From Magnetococcales bacterium (GTDB taxonomy: Bacteria; Pseudomonadota; Magnetococcia; Magnetococcales; UBA8363): a stretch of DNA of 64,000 bases. The translations under genes and the position numbers were made by a program. The notes beneath the pieces were generated by a model, which worked only from the letters and a program-made list of their open reading frames with translations, had not been told where the DNA came from and made no database searches. How positions within the stretch are numbered: the stretch's first letter is position 1; each line of letters begins with the position of its first letter. Location of the stretch: the NCBI GenBank assembly GCA_015232865.1, contig JADFYU010000007.1, forward strand, positions 1-64,000. The letters are read 5' to 3'. Positions 26,578 to 37,286 of the stretch are shown one piece after another.

Positions 26578-28656
26578 TTACTCAACATCCTTCATGGTCA
26601 ATTTAACCCGACCCTGACGGTCGATATCCAATACCTTGACCTTGACGACCTGACCCTCTTTAACGATATCCGTCACCTTGGCAACCCGATGATCGGCCAA
26701 TTGAGAGATATGAACCAATCCATCTTTGTTAGGAAGAATATTGACGAAAGCACCAAAATCGGTAATACGAACCACCTTCCCGTCATAAATCTGCCCCGTT
26801 TCCACATCCGCCACAATCTGCTTGATGATGGTCTCCGCCATTTTGGCCGATTCGCCATCACTGGCGGCGATGGTGACGGTTCCGTCATCGTTGATATCCA
26901 ACTGACAGCCGGTCTCCTCCTGGATACTGCGGATTACCTTTCCACCAGCCCCGATGACGTCACGAATTTTGTCCGGGTTGATTTTGATGCTGAAGATTCT
27001 CGGTGCATACTGAGAAAGCTCCGCCCGCGGTTTGTCCAGACCTTTGGACATTTCGCCAAGAATATGCAAACGACCCTCCCGAGCCTGATTCAGAGCCACC
27101 GTCATGATCTCACGAGTGATTCCGTTGATCTTGATGTCCATCTGCAAGGCCGTGATACCGTTCGCGTTGCCTGCAACCTTGAAATCCATATCGCCAAAAT
27201 GGTCTTCATCACCCAAAATGTCCGACAGAATCGCAAATTTTTCGCCCTCTTTGATCAGACCCATGGCAATACCGGCCACCGGGGATTTCAGAGGTACGCC
27301 CGCATCAAACATGGCCAGGACCGAACCGCAAATGGTCGCCATGGAAGAAGAGCCGTTGGATTCGGTGATCTCGGAGGTGACCCGCAGAGTGTAGGGAAAA
27401 TCTTCCTGGTTCGGCAAGATGGCCTTGATGGCACGGGTGGCCAGTTTACCATGACCGATCTCCCGCCGTCCCGGCGCACCCAGACGACCCGTCTCGCCAA
27501 CGCTGTATGGAGGGAAGGTATAGTTCAGATAAAAACTTTCCCGATGCTCTCCATCCAGACTCTCGACGATCTGCTCATCCCGCCCTGAACCCAAAGTGAC
27601 CGTCGCAATGGCCTGGGTCTCACCCCGAGTAAATAAAGCCGTTCCATGGACGCGGGGAAGAATCCCCACTTCGATGGCAATGGGACGAACATCGGTCAGG
27701 GAACGACCGTCGATGCGAGGTTTGCCGGACAGGATCGTGCCACGAATAACCTCTGACTCCAACCTCTTCAGCAGAGATTTGACGTTGGTGGAAGAAGACC
27801 CGTCCTCGACACACAGCTCAGCAACCGCTCTTTTTTTCAACACGCCAACCGCTTCTTGACGATCCAACTTGTCGGCAATGGCATAAACCGATTGCATATC
27901 GGCCAAATAGGCGTTGCGAATTTTTTCCAGCAACTCCAGGTCATCCTCGACTGGCGGAACGACCATCCGAGTTTTACCGCACTCTGCGGCAAATTCGCTG
28001 ATCGCCGCAACCACCGGCTGAAAACCTTCAAACCCAAACATGACCGCATCCAACATCTGCTCTTCGCTGAGAATATCCGCCTCAGACTCGACCATGGTGA
28101 CCGCATCAGCCGTACCAGCGACGACCAGATCCAGACGACTCTCGGCCATCTCCGCCGCTGTGGGGTTCAGTACCAGTTCATCATTGATCAACGCAACCCG
28201 TGCACCACCGATGGGCTGCTCTAACGGCAGGCCGGAGATGGAGAGCGCAGCCGAGGCACCCAACATGGCCGCGATATCGGCTTGATGGACGCCATCGTAG
28301 GAGAGCACCGTTGCCACCACCTGGGTGTCCAACGCAAATCCTTTCGGGAAAAGCGGGCGCAGGGGACGGTCGATCAGCCTGGAGGTCAAAATCTCTTTTT
28401 CTGACGGACGGGTCTCCCGTTTGATAAATCCACCGGGAATCCGGCCAGCCGCCCAGGTTTTTTCCTGATAGTGAATGCCCAACGGGAAAAAATCCATTCC
28501 AGGACGCTGTTCCTTCTCAGCCGTCGCCGTCACCAACACCACCGTTTCACCAATGGTTACCATCACGGCTCCATCAGCTTGGCGGGCAATGCGACCGGTC
28601 TCAAAGATGACTTCATGCCGACCAAATTGTACTGTTTTTCTGGTAATTTTAAACAT
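26578..28656 (-). CDS. pnp: Polyribonucleotide nucleotidyltransferase (PNPase)
   Basis: A 692-residue 3'-5' phosphorolytic exoribonuclease, trimeric and often degradosome-associated. It has two RNase PH domains (the first from [14 protein letters not shown], the second from [25 protein letters not shown]). A C-terminal KH domain follows ([20 protein letters not shown]), then an S1 domain ([15 protein letters not shown]). Catalytic residues are indicated by [12 protein letters not shown]. It is the last gene of the translation operon, after rpsO, as is common. A terminator between rpsO and pnp may reduce its expression relative to rpsO. Confidence 0.97.
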   Translation of the reverse strand: MFKITRKTVQFGRHEVIFETGRIARQADGAVMVTIGETVVLVTATAEKEQRPGMDFFPLGIHYQEKTWAAGRIPGGFIKRETRPSEKEILTSRLIDRPLRPLFPKGFALDTQVVATVLSYDGVHQADIAAMLGASAALSISGLPLEQPIGGARVALINDELVLNPTAAEMAESRLDLVVAGTADAVTMVESEADILSEEQMLDAVMFGFEGFQPVVAAISEFAAECGKTRMVVPPVEDDLELLEKIRNAYLADMQSVYAIADKLDRQEAVGVLKKRAVAELCVEDGSSSTNVKSLLKRLESEVIRGTILSGKPRIDGRSLTDVRPIAIEVGILPRVHGTALFTRGETQAIATVTLGSGRDEQIVESLDGEHRESFYLNYTFPPYSVGETGRLGAPGRREIGHGKLATRAIKAILPNQEDFPYTLRVTSEITESNGSSSMATICGSVLAMFDAGVPLKSPVAGIAMGLIKEGEKFAILSDILGDEDHFGDMDFKVAGNANGITALQMDIKINGITREIMTVALNQAREGRLHILGEMSKGLDKPRAELSQYAPRIFSIKINPDKIRDVIGAGGKVIRSIQEETGCQLDINDDGTVTIAASDGESAKMAETIIKQIVADVETGQIYDGKVVRITDFGAFVNILPNKDGLVHISQLADHRVAKVTDIVKEGQVVKVKVLDIDRQGRVKLTMKDVE

Positions 28657-28816
28657 TTATATTCCTCTTTCCATCCAATATAATACCGGACTACACCCAC
28701 CAACCCCCCTGCTTGTACAGTGCGCGGCTGCGCCGGAAATCCAAAACCATGGAATGGTTTGGTTACGCCAACAGACCGAACAGAGACAAAATGGACCGGT
28801 TGAGCATGGCTCGCCC

Positions 28817-28843
28817 AATAAAAAGCCGGTCACAACGACCGGC
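28817..28843 (-). terminator. Intrinsic terminator between rpsO and pnp
   Basis: GCCGGTC/GACCGGC (28825-28843) has a 5-base loop. On the minus strand it is followed by TTTTTATT, 12 bases after the rpsO stop. Read-through would be needed to reach pnp unless pnp has its own promoter in the following 160 bases. Confidence 0.8.
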
Positions 28844-28854
28844 ATATGCTTCGA

Positions 28855-29124
28855 TTATTTGCGCAACTTCAGTCGTTTGATCACCGACTGATATCGAGAT
28901 TCGTCCTTACGGTTGATATAAGCCAACAACCGGCGACGCAACCCAACCATTTTGAGAAGGCCTCGGCGGGAGTGATGATCTTTCATGTTGCCACGAAGAT
29001 GCTCGGTTAAGTTGTTGATCCGCTCTGTCAGAATGGCAATCTGTACTTCGGGAGAACCGGTGTCACCCTCTACGATGGCAAATTCCTTGATCAACTCTTG
29101 CTTACGTTCTGCTGTAATCGACAT
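28855..29124 (-). CDS. rpsO: 30S ribosomal protein S15
   Basis: The 89-residue primary 16S rRNA-binding protein of the small-subunit platform. [39 protein letters not shown] and [15 protein letters not shown] are signature segments, and the length is exact for the family. AAGGAG precedes the ATG. It lies between truB and pnp, the usual order. Confidence 0.98.
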   Translation of the reverse strand: MSITAERKQELIKEFAIVEGDTGSPEVQIAILTERINNLTEHLRGNMKDHHSRRGLLKMVGLRRRLLAYINRKDESRYQSVIKRLKLRK

Positions 29125-29200
29125 CGGTTTACTCCTTCTTGGTTTGGGTTTTCAAAAGGGCGTCTAGCACAAATCAGGCTCTATTGACACACAGTAGAGT

Positions 29201-30133
29201 CTAAGACAGATGAAACAGCCGCTTGGGTTTGCAGAGCCGACGAGGGGAGGCCGGGGAGGCCGGGGAAAGAACCCCAACCGCTCCAAATTCGCCCTCCGGG
29301 GTAAAAAGACGCACCATCTCCGCCTGTTCACACCCCTCTGCGTCAATCCAAGTCGATTGACCATTGGCTATTTTGTGCCAAACTTCAACACGCAATCGCA
29401 GTGCCGGGATGTCGTCCAGCACCCGATCCACGGGATACAATAATTCATTCAAGCGGCCATCTCGCACCGCATCGGCCAACGTGTCCAGGGTTACGCCGTC
29501 TTCCAACTTGAAACCCAGGGTATCGGTCCGTAACAACCGCTCCAGATGAGCGGGACACTGCAAAAACCGGCCCAGATCTCTCGCCAGTGCCCGCATATAG
29601 GTTCCTTTGCCACAGCGCACGGCTATTTGCGCCAACCCCGCCTCGTAGGACTCCAGTTTTAGCTCATGGATTACGACACGACGGGTGGGCATTTCAACGG
29701 TCTCGCCCCGACGTACCCGCTCATGGGCGCGCTCGCCATCGACATGAATGGCGGAGTAGACGGGTGGAACCTGATCCTGTTCTCCCAAAAAATGGGGCAA
29801 AGCCTGGTCCAGGATTTCCAACTCCGGCGGGGTGCCGCCGGAAACCGTTACCGTCCCGGTCGGGTCGCCGGTATCGGTCTCGGAGCCGAAGCGAACCCAA
29901 CACCGATAAGCCTTGTCTCCCTCCAAAACCATGGCCAGGGTCTTGGTTGCCTCACCGAGGGCAATGGGCAGCAACCCTTCGGAGAAAGGGTCCAACGTTC
30001 CCCCATGACCGGCTTTATCCGCTTTGGTGATAATACGAACCGCCTCGACCACACGAGTTGAGGTGACACCCACTTCCTTATGAATGGCCAGCCAACCATG
30101 AATCGGCAGCCCTTTACGCCCCCTGCGTCCCAC
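29201..30133 (-). CDS. truB: tRNA pseudouridine(55) synthase
   Basis: A 310-residue enzyme that makes pseudouridine 55 in the T-loop of tRNAs. GWLAIHKEVGVTSTRVV, the catalytic Asp in GHGGTLDPFSEGLLP, KAYRCWVRFG and the CGKGTYMRALARDLG segment are typical. A C-terminal PUA-like region follows (about 245-310) and ends in a Pro/Arg-rich tail. It begins with GTG just 4 bases after the rbfA stop, and the GGAAGAG inside the rbfA end can serve as its ribosome site. Confidence 0.96.
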   Translation of the reverse strand: MGRRGRKGLPIHGWLAIHKEVGVTSTRVVEAVRIITKADKAGHGGTLDPFSEGLLPIALGEATKTLAMVLEGDKAYRCWVRFGSETDTGDPTGTVTVSGGTPPELEILDQALPHFLGEQDQVPPVYSAIHVDGERAHERVRRGETVEMPTRRVVIHELKLESYEAGLAQIAVRCGKGTYMRALARDLGRFLQCPAHLERLLRTDTLGFKLEDGVTLDTLADAVRDGRLNELLYPVDRVLDDIPALRLRVEVWHKIANGQSTWIDAEGCEQAEMVRLFTPEGEFGAVGVLSPASPASPRRLCKPKRLFHLS

Positions 30134-30137
30134 GTGT

Positions 30138-30506
30138 CTACTCTTCCTTTACGGCTGCTGGTATCTTGATTTGATGCAGAATCTTCTCTATTTTCTCACC
30201 CTCTTTGAAGGAGAGGTCCGGCTTGAATCGCAACTCCGGCACATGACGCATCTTCAGGCGACGACCCAACTGCCGACGAATAAACCCAGCGGCCTGCACC
30301 AGTCCATCCAACACCTCCCCTTCCCGCTCTTCCGAGGTGCCGTAAACCGAATAAAAAACCGTTGCATACTGAAGATCACGGCTCATTTCAACGTCGGTAA
30401 TAGAGACAAAGCCACTCAAACGGGGGTCATGCACCTCTCCAGCCAAAAGCATGGATGCGATCTCTTGGCGAATCAGGCCGGCGGCTCGGTTGGTACGGAC
30501 ACTCAT
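30138..30506 (-). CDS. rbfA: 30S ribosome-binding factor A
   Basis: A 122-residue KH-type factor for late 30S maturation and cold adaptation. The pattern RAAGLIRQEIASML, DPRLSGFVSITDVEMSRDL and IRRQLGRRLKMRHVPEL is diagnostic. The ATG at 30506 has GGGAG 6 bases upstream, and a TTG one codon earlier is less likely. It lies between infB and truB with tight spacing to truB. Confidence 0.95.
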   Translation of the reverse strand: MSVRTNRAAGLIRQEIASMLLAGEVHDPRLSGFVSITDVEMSRDLQYATVFYSVYGTSEEREGEVLDGLVQAAGFIRRQLGRRLKMRHVPELRFKPDLSFKEGEKIEKILHQIKIPAAVKEE

Positions 30507-30623
30507 CAAAATACTCCCACATGGGAATCGATGAGAGACACCACTGGTTCTGCTTTGGTATAATTCACTGTTTTTTTTTTAAAAAAACTCTTTTAAAAAT
30601 GAATAATGATCCAGTTTCCATCA

Positions 30624-30722
30624 TCCTGTGTCCGGTAGTTGGCCGCGCATAGGCGGTGCAACCGTTTGTCCGGTGAAACAAGAGGTCGTGCCGATGCGAG
30701 CGGACCACAACCAAAACCAGGG
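30624..30722. repeat. Dispersed palindromic repeat, medium copy
   Basis: The left arm TCCTGTGTCCGGTAGTTGGC and the right arm GACCACAACCAAAACCAGG are imperfect complements. The inner part GGTGCAACCGTTTGTCCGGTGAA and ACAAGAGGTCGTGCCGATGCG matches the long copies. It ends at the infB stop codon (30723-30725) and separates infB from rbfA inside the operon. Confidence 0.7.
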
Positions 30723-33545
30723 TTATTGAATGGTCTGACGAATCTCTTCTACGGTGTAGGCCTCGATTACATCGCCAGCCTTCAGGTCGCTGTATTTATC
30801 CAGACTGATGCCACACTCCATCCCTTCGCGAACATCCTTCACATCATCCTTGAAGCGACGCAACGCGGAGATGAAACCGTCAAAAATCACGACATCATCC
30901 CGGAACACCCGCATTCTGGATTTATTGGTCATGTGACCATCGGTAACCATACAACCGGCGACATTACCCACCTTGGTAATGCGGAACACCTCGCGAACCT
31001 CCGCATGACCCAACTGTATCTCACGCTCTTTGGGATTCAGTTTTCCTTCCATAGCCTTGGTGATGTCGTCGATCAAATCGTAGATAACCGTATAAAAGCT
31101 GAGAGAAATCTTCTCCCGCTTGGCCAGTTCACGGGCTTTGGCATCGGCGCGGACGTTAAATCCCAGGACCAGTGCGCCCGACGCCATGGACAGCATGACG
31201 TCCGACTCGTTGATTCCACCAACGCCAGTATGAACGACCTTGACCCGGATTTCATCATGAATAATCTTCTCCAAGGCATCCGCCACCGCCTCGACCGAAC
31301 CACGCACGTCACCCTTGATGAGCACGTTAACCTCTTCAAGTTCCCCTTCCTGGATCTGACTGAAAATATCATCCATGCTGGAGGGCGACGTCTTGGCCCG
31401 TTCTTTTTCCTTGAGGGTCCGCTGACGAAACGAAGCAATCTCCCGAGCCCGGCGCTCATCGGGTACGGTGATCAGTTCGTCACCAGCCTCCGGTACACCG
31501 GAAAGACCGATGATTTCGACCGGGGTAGAGGGGCCGGCCTTCTCGACAGGCTCCCCGCGATCGTTGACCAAACCACGGATTTTACCCCATTCCAGACCGA
31601 CGACAAAAATATCACCCACACACAACATGCCGCTTTGAACCAGACAGGTGGCAACGGAGCCACGTCCTTTATCCAGCTTGGCTTCAACGATGGCACCGCG
31701 TGCTTTTTTGTTGATATTGACCTGCAAATTCAGCATTTCCGCCTGTAGCAGCAACAGCTCCTCAAGTTCGGAAACACCCTCTCCGGTCTTGGCGGAAAGT
31801 TTACAGAATATGGTCTCACCACCCCACTCTTCCGGCACCAACTCATACTCGGTCAACTGTTGCATGATCCGGTCGGGATTCGCAGCCGGAACATCCATTT
31901 TGTTGATGGCGACGACGATGGGCACACCAGCCGCCTTAGAGTGTGCGATGGCTTCGATGGTTTGAGGCATGACCCCATCATCGGCCGCCACAACCAAGAC
32001 GACGATATCGGTCATCTTCGCCCCACGAGAGCGCATGGCCGTAAAAGCCGCATGGCCCGGCGTATCGATAAAGGTGATGGTCGCGCCACTTTCGACCTTG
32101 ACCTGATAAGCACCGATATGTTGCGTAATACCACCAAATTCACGAGAGGTGACGTCGGTACGACGAATGGCATCGAGCAAGGAGGTCTTGCCATGATCCA
32201 CATGGCCCATGACGGTGACAACGGGGGAGCGCACGGTCAACTCGGCGACACTGTCTTCGGATTCAGCCAACTCGGCGTCAATGGTCGCCGCTTCTGAAAC
32301 GATTTTGGGACGATGGCCCAACTCTTCGACGATCAGCACAGCGGTGTCTTGATCCAACACCTCGTTAATGGTGACCATCATCCCTTGTGTAAAGAGAAGC
32401 TTGATGACCTCGGAAGATTTGACCGCCATTCGGCTGGCCAATTCAATTACGGTAATAACCTCCGGAATGATGACATCCCGAATAACCGGAGCCTGGATGA
32501 CAGCCGGAGCTTCCGGTTGATAACGCCCGCCCCGACCTCGGGAAGACTTACTCCGACGTTTCTGCGGGGGAACTCCGACATCCTCGACCTGAGTAATGGC
32601 ATTTTTACCCTTGCGCTTGACACGGGTTTTAAGGGTTCTACGCGGCTCCCCTTCCTCCCCTTTGGCAATGGCTTTTTCCTCCAACACTTTTTTCTGGGCG
32701 CGCAACTCTTCCAACTGCGAAAGACGCTTGGCAACCAGCGCTTCCGTTTTACTCCGAGCGACATCTTCCCGCTGGGCTTTACTGAGTTTAATCGGCTTCT
32801 TCTCGATCGGTGGGGCAATCACCTCAACAAACTCCGGCTCTACCACCTGCTCTTCGATAACCTCAACGACCGTCTGCGGCGCCGATTCATCCTCCTGCAT
32901 CAACTCGGCAGCTGCGTCCGTTTTGATCGGTCTCTTTTCCGGTTCCCGAGCCGCTGTCTCAGCAACGGGATGATCTGCCGCCAAAACGACCGATTCGGAT
33001 GCCGACTCCACCTCCGTCTGTCCTGAAAGATCCGCCGTCGCTGCAGCCTGGGCTTCGGCAATGGCCGCCTCTTCTTGGGCTTTTTTTGCGGCCACCTCCT
33101 TTTGCTGACGCTCGGCCTCTTCGGCCGCAGCCTTCTGAGCCACTCTCTTTTCATCTTCGAGAATTTGGAGCCGAGCTTTTTCCTGGGCGATCCGTTTTTG
33201 ATCTTCGAGGAAGGCTTTACGCTCCTCCTCGGTCATGGGCTTGAGAATCTGCTGACGTCTGGGGCGGGATGTCGAAGGCGAATCAGATGGTCGTTTTTCG
33301 ATCGTTGCGGCCAATACCGATCGTGCCGGAGGGGCTGCCCAACCCGACCTGTCAGACCCCTCCCTGGCACTGTCATCTTGGGAGAACGACTTTTTACGCC
33401 GCCTCTCAACGACCACATTCTTACTTCGCCCATGGGAAAAGCTCTGTTTGATCGAACCATCTTCCACGGTCTTGCGTAATACGATGTGACGAGGGGCTTT
33501 CAGCCTCAACGTGCTATCCGCATCGCTCTTTTTGGTATCGCTCAA
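30723..33545 (-). CDS. infB: Translation initiation factor IF-2
   Basis: A 940-residue GTPase that brings initiator tRNA to the 30S subunit. The variable N-terminus has the IF2 segment [19 protein letters not shown] and [11 protein letters not shown], followed by a long Ala/Glu/Lys-rich helical region (about 85-210). The GTPase domain starts near residue 445 with [23 protein letters not shown] and NKMD follow. Domains II-IV complete the length. I prefer a TTG start at 33545 (giving MSDTKK), because GGAG is 8 bases upstream and this matches the usual family start; GTG at 33560 is the alternative. A 291-base spacer with no recognised gene separates it from ylxR. Confidence 0.96.
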   Translation of the reverse strand: MSDTKKSDADSTLRLKAPRHIVLRKTVEDGSIKQSFSHGRSKNVVVERRRKKSFSQDDSAREGSDRSGWAAPPARSVLAATIEKRPSDSPSTSRPRRQQILKPMTEEERKAFLEDQKRIAQEKARLQILEDEKRVAQKAAAEEAERQQKEVAAKKAQEEAAIAEAQAAATADLSGQTEVESASESVVLAADHPVAETAAREPEKRPIKTDAAAELMQEDESAPQTVVEVIEEQVVEPEFVEVIAPPIEKKPIKLSKAQREDVARSKTEALVAKRLSQLEELRAQKKVLEEKAIAKGEEGEPRRTLKTRVKRKGKNAITQVEDVGVPPQKRRSKSSRGRGGRYQPEAPAVIQAPVIRDVIIPEVITVIELASRMAVKSSEVIKLLFTQGMMVTINEVLDQDTAVLIVEELGHRPKIVSEAATIDAELAESEDSVAELTVRSPVVTVMGHVDHGKTSLLDAIRRTDVTSREFGGITQHIGAYQVKVESGATITFIDTPGHAAFTAMRSRGAKMTDIVVLVVAADDGVMPQTIEAIAHSKAAGVPIVVAINKMDVPAANPDRIMQQLTEYELVPEEWGGETIFCKLSAKTGEGVSELEELLLLQAEMLNLQVNINKKARGAIVEAKLDKGRGSVATCLVQSGMLCVGDIFVVGLEWGKIRGLVNDRGEPVEKAGPSTPVEIIGLSGVPEAGDELITVPDERRAREIASFRQRTLKEKERAKTSPSSMDDIFSQIQEGELEEVNVLIKGDVRGSVEAVADALEKIIHDEIRVKVVHTGVGGINESDVMLSMASGALVLGFNVRADAKARELAKREKISLSFYTVIYDLIDDITKAMEGKLNPKEREIQLGHAEVREVFRITKVGNVAGCMVTDGHMTNKSRMRVFRDDVVIFDGFISALRRFKDDVKDVREGMECGISLDKYSDLKAGDVIEAYTVEEIRQTIQ

Positions 33546-33836
33546 AAGAAAAATCTCCACCGAATGAATAAAACCGTCATTCTCTTACGCAAAGCCACAA
33601 ATGACCGCGCAGAAAAAAAACCGGCAAGGGCGCCAGAAAAACTGGGAAGACCCTACAAAATTACCAATTTTTCCTGTTTGGCAGCCAACGTCGTCCACCA
33701 AACAAAAAACCAACCGTCAAAGACTATCCGCCCAAAATGATCAGATGTCGAGATCAAAGCGGAATAGAACCCTTATTTAACTTCTTGAAGCCTACGCCAA
33801 CGAATCAATCCTGCCCCATAAACTTATACTGTCCAC

Positions 33837-34529
33837 CTATCTTTTTCCAGCCGATTTTCCCGGTCCAGGGGTTAAAAATGAGTTCCATCGCAAAATGTCC
33901 TCACGAACCCGTCGCACCATCCCGTTTTGAGTGACAACCAAAATGGCAACCTTTTCACCGCCGCAAACCGTACCGAAATGGTCTCGGTCCAGGAGCTCAA
34001 AGACCTCCGGCTCCTTCTGGGTCATGGCCGACAACTTTCGCCGCTGACCTTCAAATTTTTCACGGGTGTTTGATGCCGAGTCAGCGGCCAACAGCCATAA
34101 CATCTCGGCAGAGCCAGCACCGGACCGACCCCGTAGCGGCGAGGCAAGGGCCTCAACCGACTCCTGAACCCCACGCAGACCCCATCGCAAGTTACCTGAC
34201 CGGCGCGCCAAACTCAAACCATCCAGAAGTCGCCGCTGAAGCCCCTGGCCAATCCGCAACAAAATCGGCTCAAAATCCAACCCTTTTTCCGAACCAAACC
34301 GCTTATGCAGCTTTACGATGGCATCCGCTGTTGGTACGACATAATAACCACGTCCCGACAACTTTCCAGCCAGATCCTCGAACAACTGACCGTCCGGCCC
34401 CAGGACAAACCTCAGCAGACGTCCTTTTTCAGCCGCCTGACGACTGATGACACACATCCTGCCCGGCTCGGAGGAATCGGTATGATCCCGCTCAGAGGCG
34501 GTTTGATTAGGCCTTTTCCTCCTCATCAA
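33837..34529 (-). CDS. RNA-binding protein: YlxR domain fused to L7Ae-like domain
   Basis: A 230-residue protein. The N-terminal half is a YlxR (DUF448) domain: CVISRQAAEKGRLLRFVLGP, DLAGKLSGRGYYV, then a basic helix. The C-terminal half resembles L7Ae/ribosomal-protein-like modules (GLSLARRSGNLRWGLRGVQE, then LLAADSASNT). This two-domain form between nusA and infB is common in Alphaproteobacteria, whereas Firmicutes have two separate small genes. Its start overlaps the end of nusA by 23 bases, so translation is coupled. The usual GRG(A/G)Y motif of YlxR is present as SGRGYY. Confidence 0.85.
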   Translation of the reverse strand: MMRRKRPNQTASERDHTDSSEPGRMCVISRQAAEKGRLLRFVLGPDGQLFEDLAGKLSGRGYYVVPTADAIVKLHKRFGSEKGLDFEPILLRIGQGLQRRLLDGLSLARRSGNLRWGLRGVQESVEALASPLRGRSGAGSAEMLWLLAADSASNTREKFEGQRRKLSAMTQKEPEVFELLDRDHFGTVCGGEKVAILVVTQNGMVRRVREDILRWNSFLTPGPGKSAGKR

Positions 34530-36021
34530 ACCAACCTGCCATCTCTCTTGCTTCCATGATCAAGGACTCAGCCACCGGCTGGGACAAAGCGTTTCCGGAT
34601 AATTCCAGCAGCTCGTCTGTTGCCAAATCAGCCAGGTCATCCAGATTTTCCACCCCTTTTTCGGCCAGGGAAATGACCAACTCTTCACTCAAGGCACTCA
34701 ACTGGAACAGGCGCGGATCAATATCCAACTCAACCTTGCGCTCTTCGGTCTCCAAGGCGTTGTGAAGCAGATGCTCCCGCGCTCTATTGCGCAACTCCTG
34801 AGCGATGTCAATGTCAAATCCATCGATGGAAGCCAACTCTTCCAAAGGAACATAGGCGACATCTTCGACGCTGGAAAACCCTTCCTGGACCAAGGCCCCG
34901 GATACATCCTCATCCAGATCCAAAAACCGCATGAGTTGCTGAGAAATGGCACTGAACTCTTCGGCCCGACTGGAGGCGTCCTCCTGTTCGGTAATGATGT
35001 CAATCTTCCAGCCGGTCAGTTCGGAGGCCAGACGCACGTTCTGACCCCGACGACCAATGGCCAACGAAAGCTGGTCTGCCGTGACGATGACCTGAATACT
35101 GGTCTCCTCCTCATCGACGATGACACGGGCCACCTCGGAAGGGGCCAGCGCATTACAGACAAAAACAGCCGGATCAGAGGACCATTCGATAATGTCGATG
35201 CGCTCGCCCTGCAACTCGGTAACCACGCCTTGAACCCGCGAGCCTCGAACACCGACACAAGAACCGACCGGATCGATGTGGGAATCGTTGGAACGAACGG
35301 CTATTTTGCTGCGGAAGCCCGGATCTCGTGCAACGGCCTTGATCTCGACAATGTTATCATAGATCTCCGGCACTTCCATTTCGAAGAGACGCACAACCAT
35401 TTGCGGATCGGTGCGGGACAGAATGATCTGCGGCCCCCGGTTGACGTCTCTCACCTCGTAGATGAAGGCCCGAATCCGGTCACCCTGTCGGTAGTGTTCG
35501 CGAGGAAGTTGATGCTCATGAGGCAGAAAAGCGGCGGCCCGACCCAGATCGACATGGATGTTATTCCGCTCGACCCGCTTGACCATACCGTTGACCAACT
35601 GTCCCTGGCGCTGAATATACTCTTCGTAGATGCTCTTGCGCTCGGCTTCGCGAACCTTCTGAACAATCACCTGCTTGGCGGTTTGCGCCGCAATCCGCCC
35701 GAATTCGATGGGCGGAAGCCCCTCAGCCAGAAAATCGCCGATCTTGGCTCCAGGGTTCAGCTTTTGCGCATCTTCCAGGGTTATGTTGACATCCGGCCCC
35801 TCATAGCTCTCTGAGTCCTGGCCCTCAACCACTTCAAAAAGCTGACTGATCGCAAACTCACCCGATTTATAATCGAAGCTGGCTTGAATGTTTTTATGCG
35901 CCCCATATTTTCGACGAGAGGCCGTTTCGATGGCCACCTCCATGGCCTCGATAACCACGTCCCGAGGTATGCCACGCTCACGCGCCAACTGTTCAGCGTA
36001 CTGAATGATCTCCACTGTCAT
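34507..36021 (-). CDS. nusA: Transcription termination/antitermination protein NusA
   Basis: A 504-residue RNA polymerase-binding factor. In order it has an N-terminal RNAP-binding domain (EQLARERGIPRDVVIEAMEV), an S1 domain (about 135-200, GMVKRVERNNIHVDLG), two KH domains (DPVGSCVGVRGSRVQGVV and LSLAIGRRGQNVRLA) and two C-terminal helix-hairpin-helix-like acidic repeats (LVQEGFSSVEDVAYVPLEEL and LAEKGVENLDDLADLATDEL), as in proteobacterial NusA. It sits between rimP and ylxR with 23 bases to rimP. Confidence 0.97.
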   Translation of the reverse strand: MTVEIIQYAEQLARERGIPRDVVIEAMEVAIETASRRKYGAHKNIQASFDYKSGEFAISQLFEVVEGQDSESYEGPDVNITLEDAQKLNPGAKIGDFLAEGLPPIEFGRIAAQTAKQVIVQKVREAERKSIYEEYIQRQGQLVNGMVKRVERNNIHVDLGRAAAFLPHEHQLPREHYRQGDRIRAFIYEVRDVNRGPQIILSRTDPQMVVRLFEMEVPEIYDNIVEIKAVARDPGFRSKIAVRSNDSHIDPVGSCVGVRGSRVQGVVTELQGERIDIIEWSSDPAVFVCNALAPSEVARVIVDEEETSIQVIVTADQLSLAIGRRGQNVRLASELTGWKIDIITEQEDASSRAEEFSAISQQLMRFLDLDEDVSGALVQEGFSSVEDVAYVPLEELASIDGFDIDIAQELRNRAREHLLHNALETEERKVELDIDPRLFQLSALSEELVISLAEKGVENLDDLADLATDELLELSGNALSQPVAESLIMEAREMAGWFDEEEKA

Positions 36022-36044
36022 GGGACTACGACTCCACAGGGGTA

Positions 36045-36521
36045 TTAAAATTCCACGTCCAAATTTGCCTTGCTGATGCCAGACAGGGGAACGACGATCT
36101 CACCCTGCTCCGTCATGATCCGAACCTGCCCGTCATTCAGCCCAAGCAATTTACCTTTAAACAAGCGACCTTTATCTTTCCCATCCAGATCCTTTAGCGA
36201 CATATAGGTTTTAACAGCAACCAAATGGCCGACAAAGCGGATGTAGTCCGCCTCCTTTTTCAGGGGGCGGGTTAAACCAGGTGAGGAGACCTCCAGACGA
36301 TAGACGCCCGGAACACAATCCTCGACATCAAGCAGACCGGAGAGATATCGACTTACCGCCGCACACTCGTCCAGATCCAAATTTCCTTCCGTTTTTTCAA
36401 TGTAGACCCGGAGAAAAAATTCCTGGCCCTCCTTGACATACTCAACATCAACCACCCCACACCCGACTGTCTCAGCAGCCTCCTGGGCAAACGGGGTAAT
36501 CTTCTCAGCTATTTCTGACAT
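36045..36521 (-). CDS. rimP: Ribosome maturation factor RimP
   Basis: A 158-residue 30S assembly factor and first gene of the operon. GCGVVDVEYVKEGQEFFLRV, DLDECAAVSRYLSGLLDVED and YRLEVSSPGLTRPLKKEADY are diagnostic. The C-terminal SH3-like part follows, ending LSGISKANLDVEF. The promoter of the operon should be in the AT-rich stretch upstream (36522-36690). Confidence 0.96.
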   Translation of the reverse strand: MSEIAEKITPFAQEAAETVGCGVVDVEYVKEGQEFFLRVYIEKTEGNLDLDECAAVSRYLSGLLDVEDCVPGVYRLEVSSPGLTRPLKKEADYIRFVGHLVAVKTYMSLKDLDGKDKGRLFKGKLLGLNDGQVRIMTEQGEIVVPLSGISKANLDVEF

Positions 36522-36897
36522 AATCGTGCTTACCGAAAAATAAAACGAAAAAACATCTCTTTAGGAAGGATGTCTTTGTTTTGCAGCGGAAACCCAAGAA
36601 TCATCTTCGACGCAGAGAAACGAACAAAACAAAAAAAACAAGTCTTAACAGATACTTAAACTAAGAACTCCGGAAAACCAAAGACGAAAAAAGCCGGCGT
36701 TGCCGACTTTGTCTTGGGTGCTCCTCAGCTCAGTCAACGGCTAATATATGGTGATTCAAGTCAAATGCCAAGGAAAACCCAAAAAAAAATGATCTGTTCT
36801 CTGATGTCAAACCAAATCGCTGCGACCATCTCTGCTGGGAAAAACGGATTTCAACCTCATTTATTCCAGGAACGGCGAGGAAAACCGGAAGATTTGA
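36522..36897. other. Intergenic region upstream of rimP and downstream of ftsB
   Basis: A 376-base spacer. The first 160 bases next to rimP are A-rich and contain an inverted pair ACATC...GATGT near 36555-36575, which on the minus strand is followed by TTTTTT and could be a weak leader attenuator. The ftsB terminator is at 36686-36710. Beyond it (36711-36897) I see nothing supportable. Confidence 0.35.
36686..36710 (-). terminator. Intrinsic terminator after ftsB
   Basis: The stem AAGCCGGC/GCCGACTT (one G-U pair) has a 3-base loop, at 36691-36709. On the minus strand the stem runs into TTTTTTC. It lies about 190 bases after the ftsB stop. Confidence 0.65.
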
Positions 36898-37200
36898 TCA
36901 GTGGTTGGATTCGATAAAAATAATCTCGTCGGGATAAACCATGCCCAGATCGCGGCGAGCCACCTCCTCCAGAAGAATGTCTTCGTGCTCCCCTAACAAG
37001 ATCTCCTCCTTGATACGGGCTATTCTTTTTTCGATCTGACGATTTTCCTTGGTCAATACCTGAAGCTGCTTTTCTGTCTGGCGCCAACGAACCAAGCCCT
37101 GCTCGCCAAACCAAAGAAGATACTGCGCCCAGACATTGGCCACGAGCAGCAATAGACCAACCAGGACCCATTTTGATACTGTTCTTTTCGGTTTTGTCAC
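36898..37200 (-). CDS. ftsB: Cell division protein FtsB / septum formation initiator family
   Basis: A 100-residue bitopic membrane protein. A short basic cytoplasmic tail (TKPKRTVSK) leads to a transmembrane helix (WVLVGLLLLVANVWAQYLLW). A coiled coil follows (QTEKQLQVLTKENRQIEKRI), then the DivIC/FtsB C-terminal pattern EEVARRDLGMVYPDEIIF. FtsB joins FtsL and FtsQ to activate septal synthesis. The GTG at 37200 is preferred: GGAG is 6 bases upstream of it and the upstream TTG (37212) has none. It is divergent from pyrE. Confidence 0.88.
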   Translation of the reverse strand: MTKPKRTVSKWVLVGLLLLVANVWAQYLLWFGEQGLVRWRQTEKQLQVLTKENRQIEKRIARIKEEILLGEHEDILLEEVARRDLGMVYPDEIIFIESNH

Positions 37201-37286
37201 ACCACGCTCCAAGATGAATCCATCAGCCGTAAACCTCTAATCCAGGGTTATATATCATTTGACCCTTGTAACACAAAGGAAACAGC

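Noticed and set aside
30639..31748. A 369-codon plus-strand frame over infB
   Set aside because: It covers the conserved IF2 C-terminal domains on the other strand, so it is a shadow.
34762..35814. A 350-codon plus-strand frame over nusA
   Set aside because: It is antisense to the S1 and KH domains of nusA and has no independent support.
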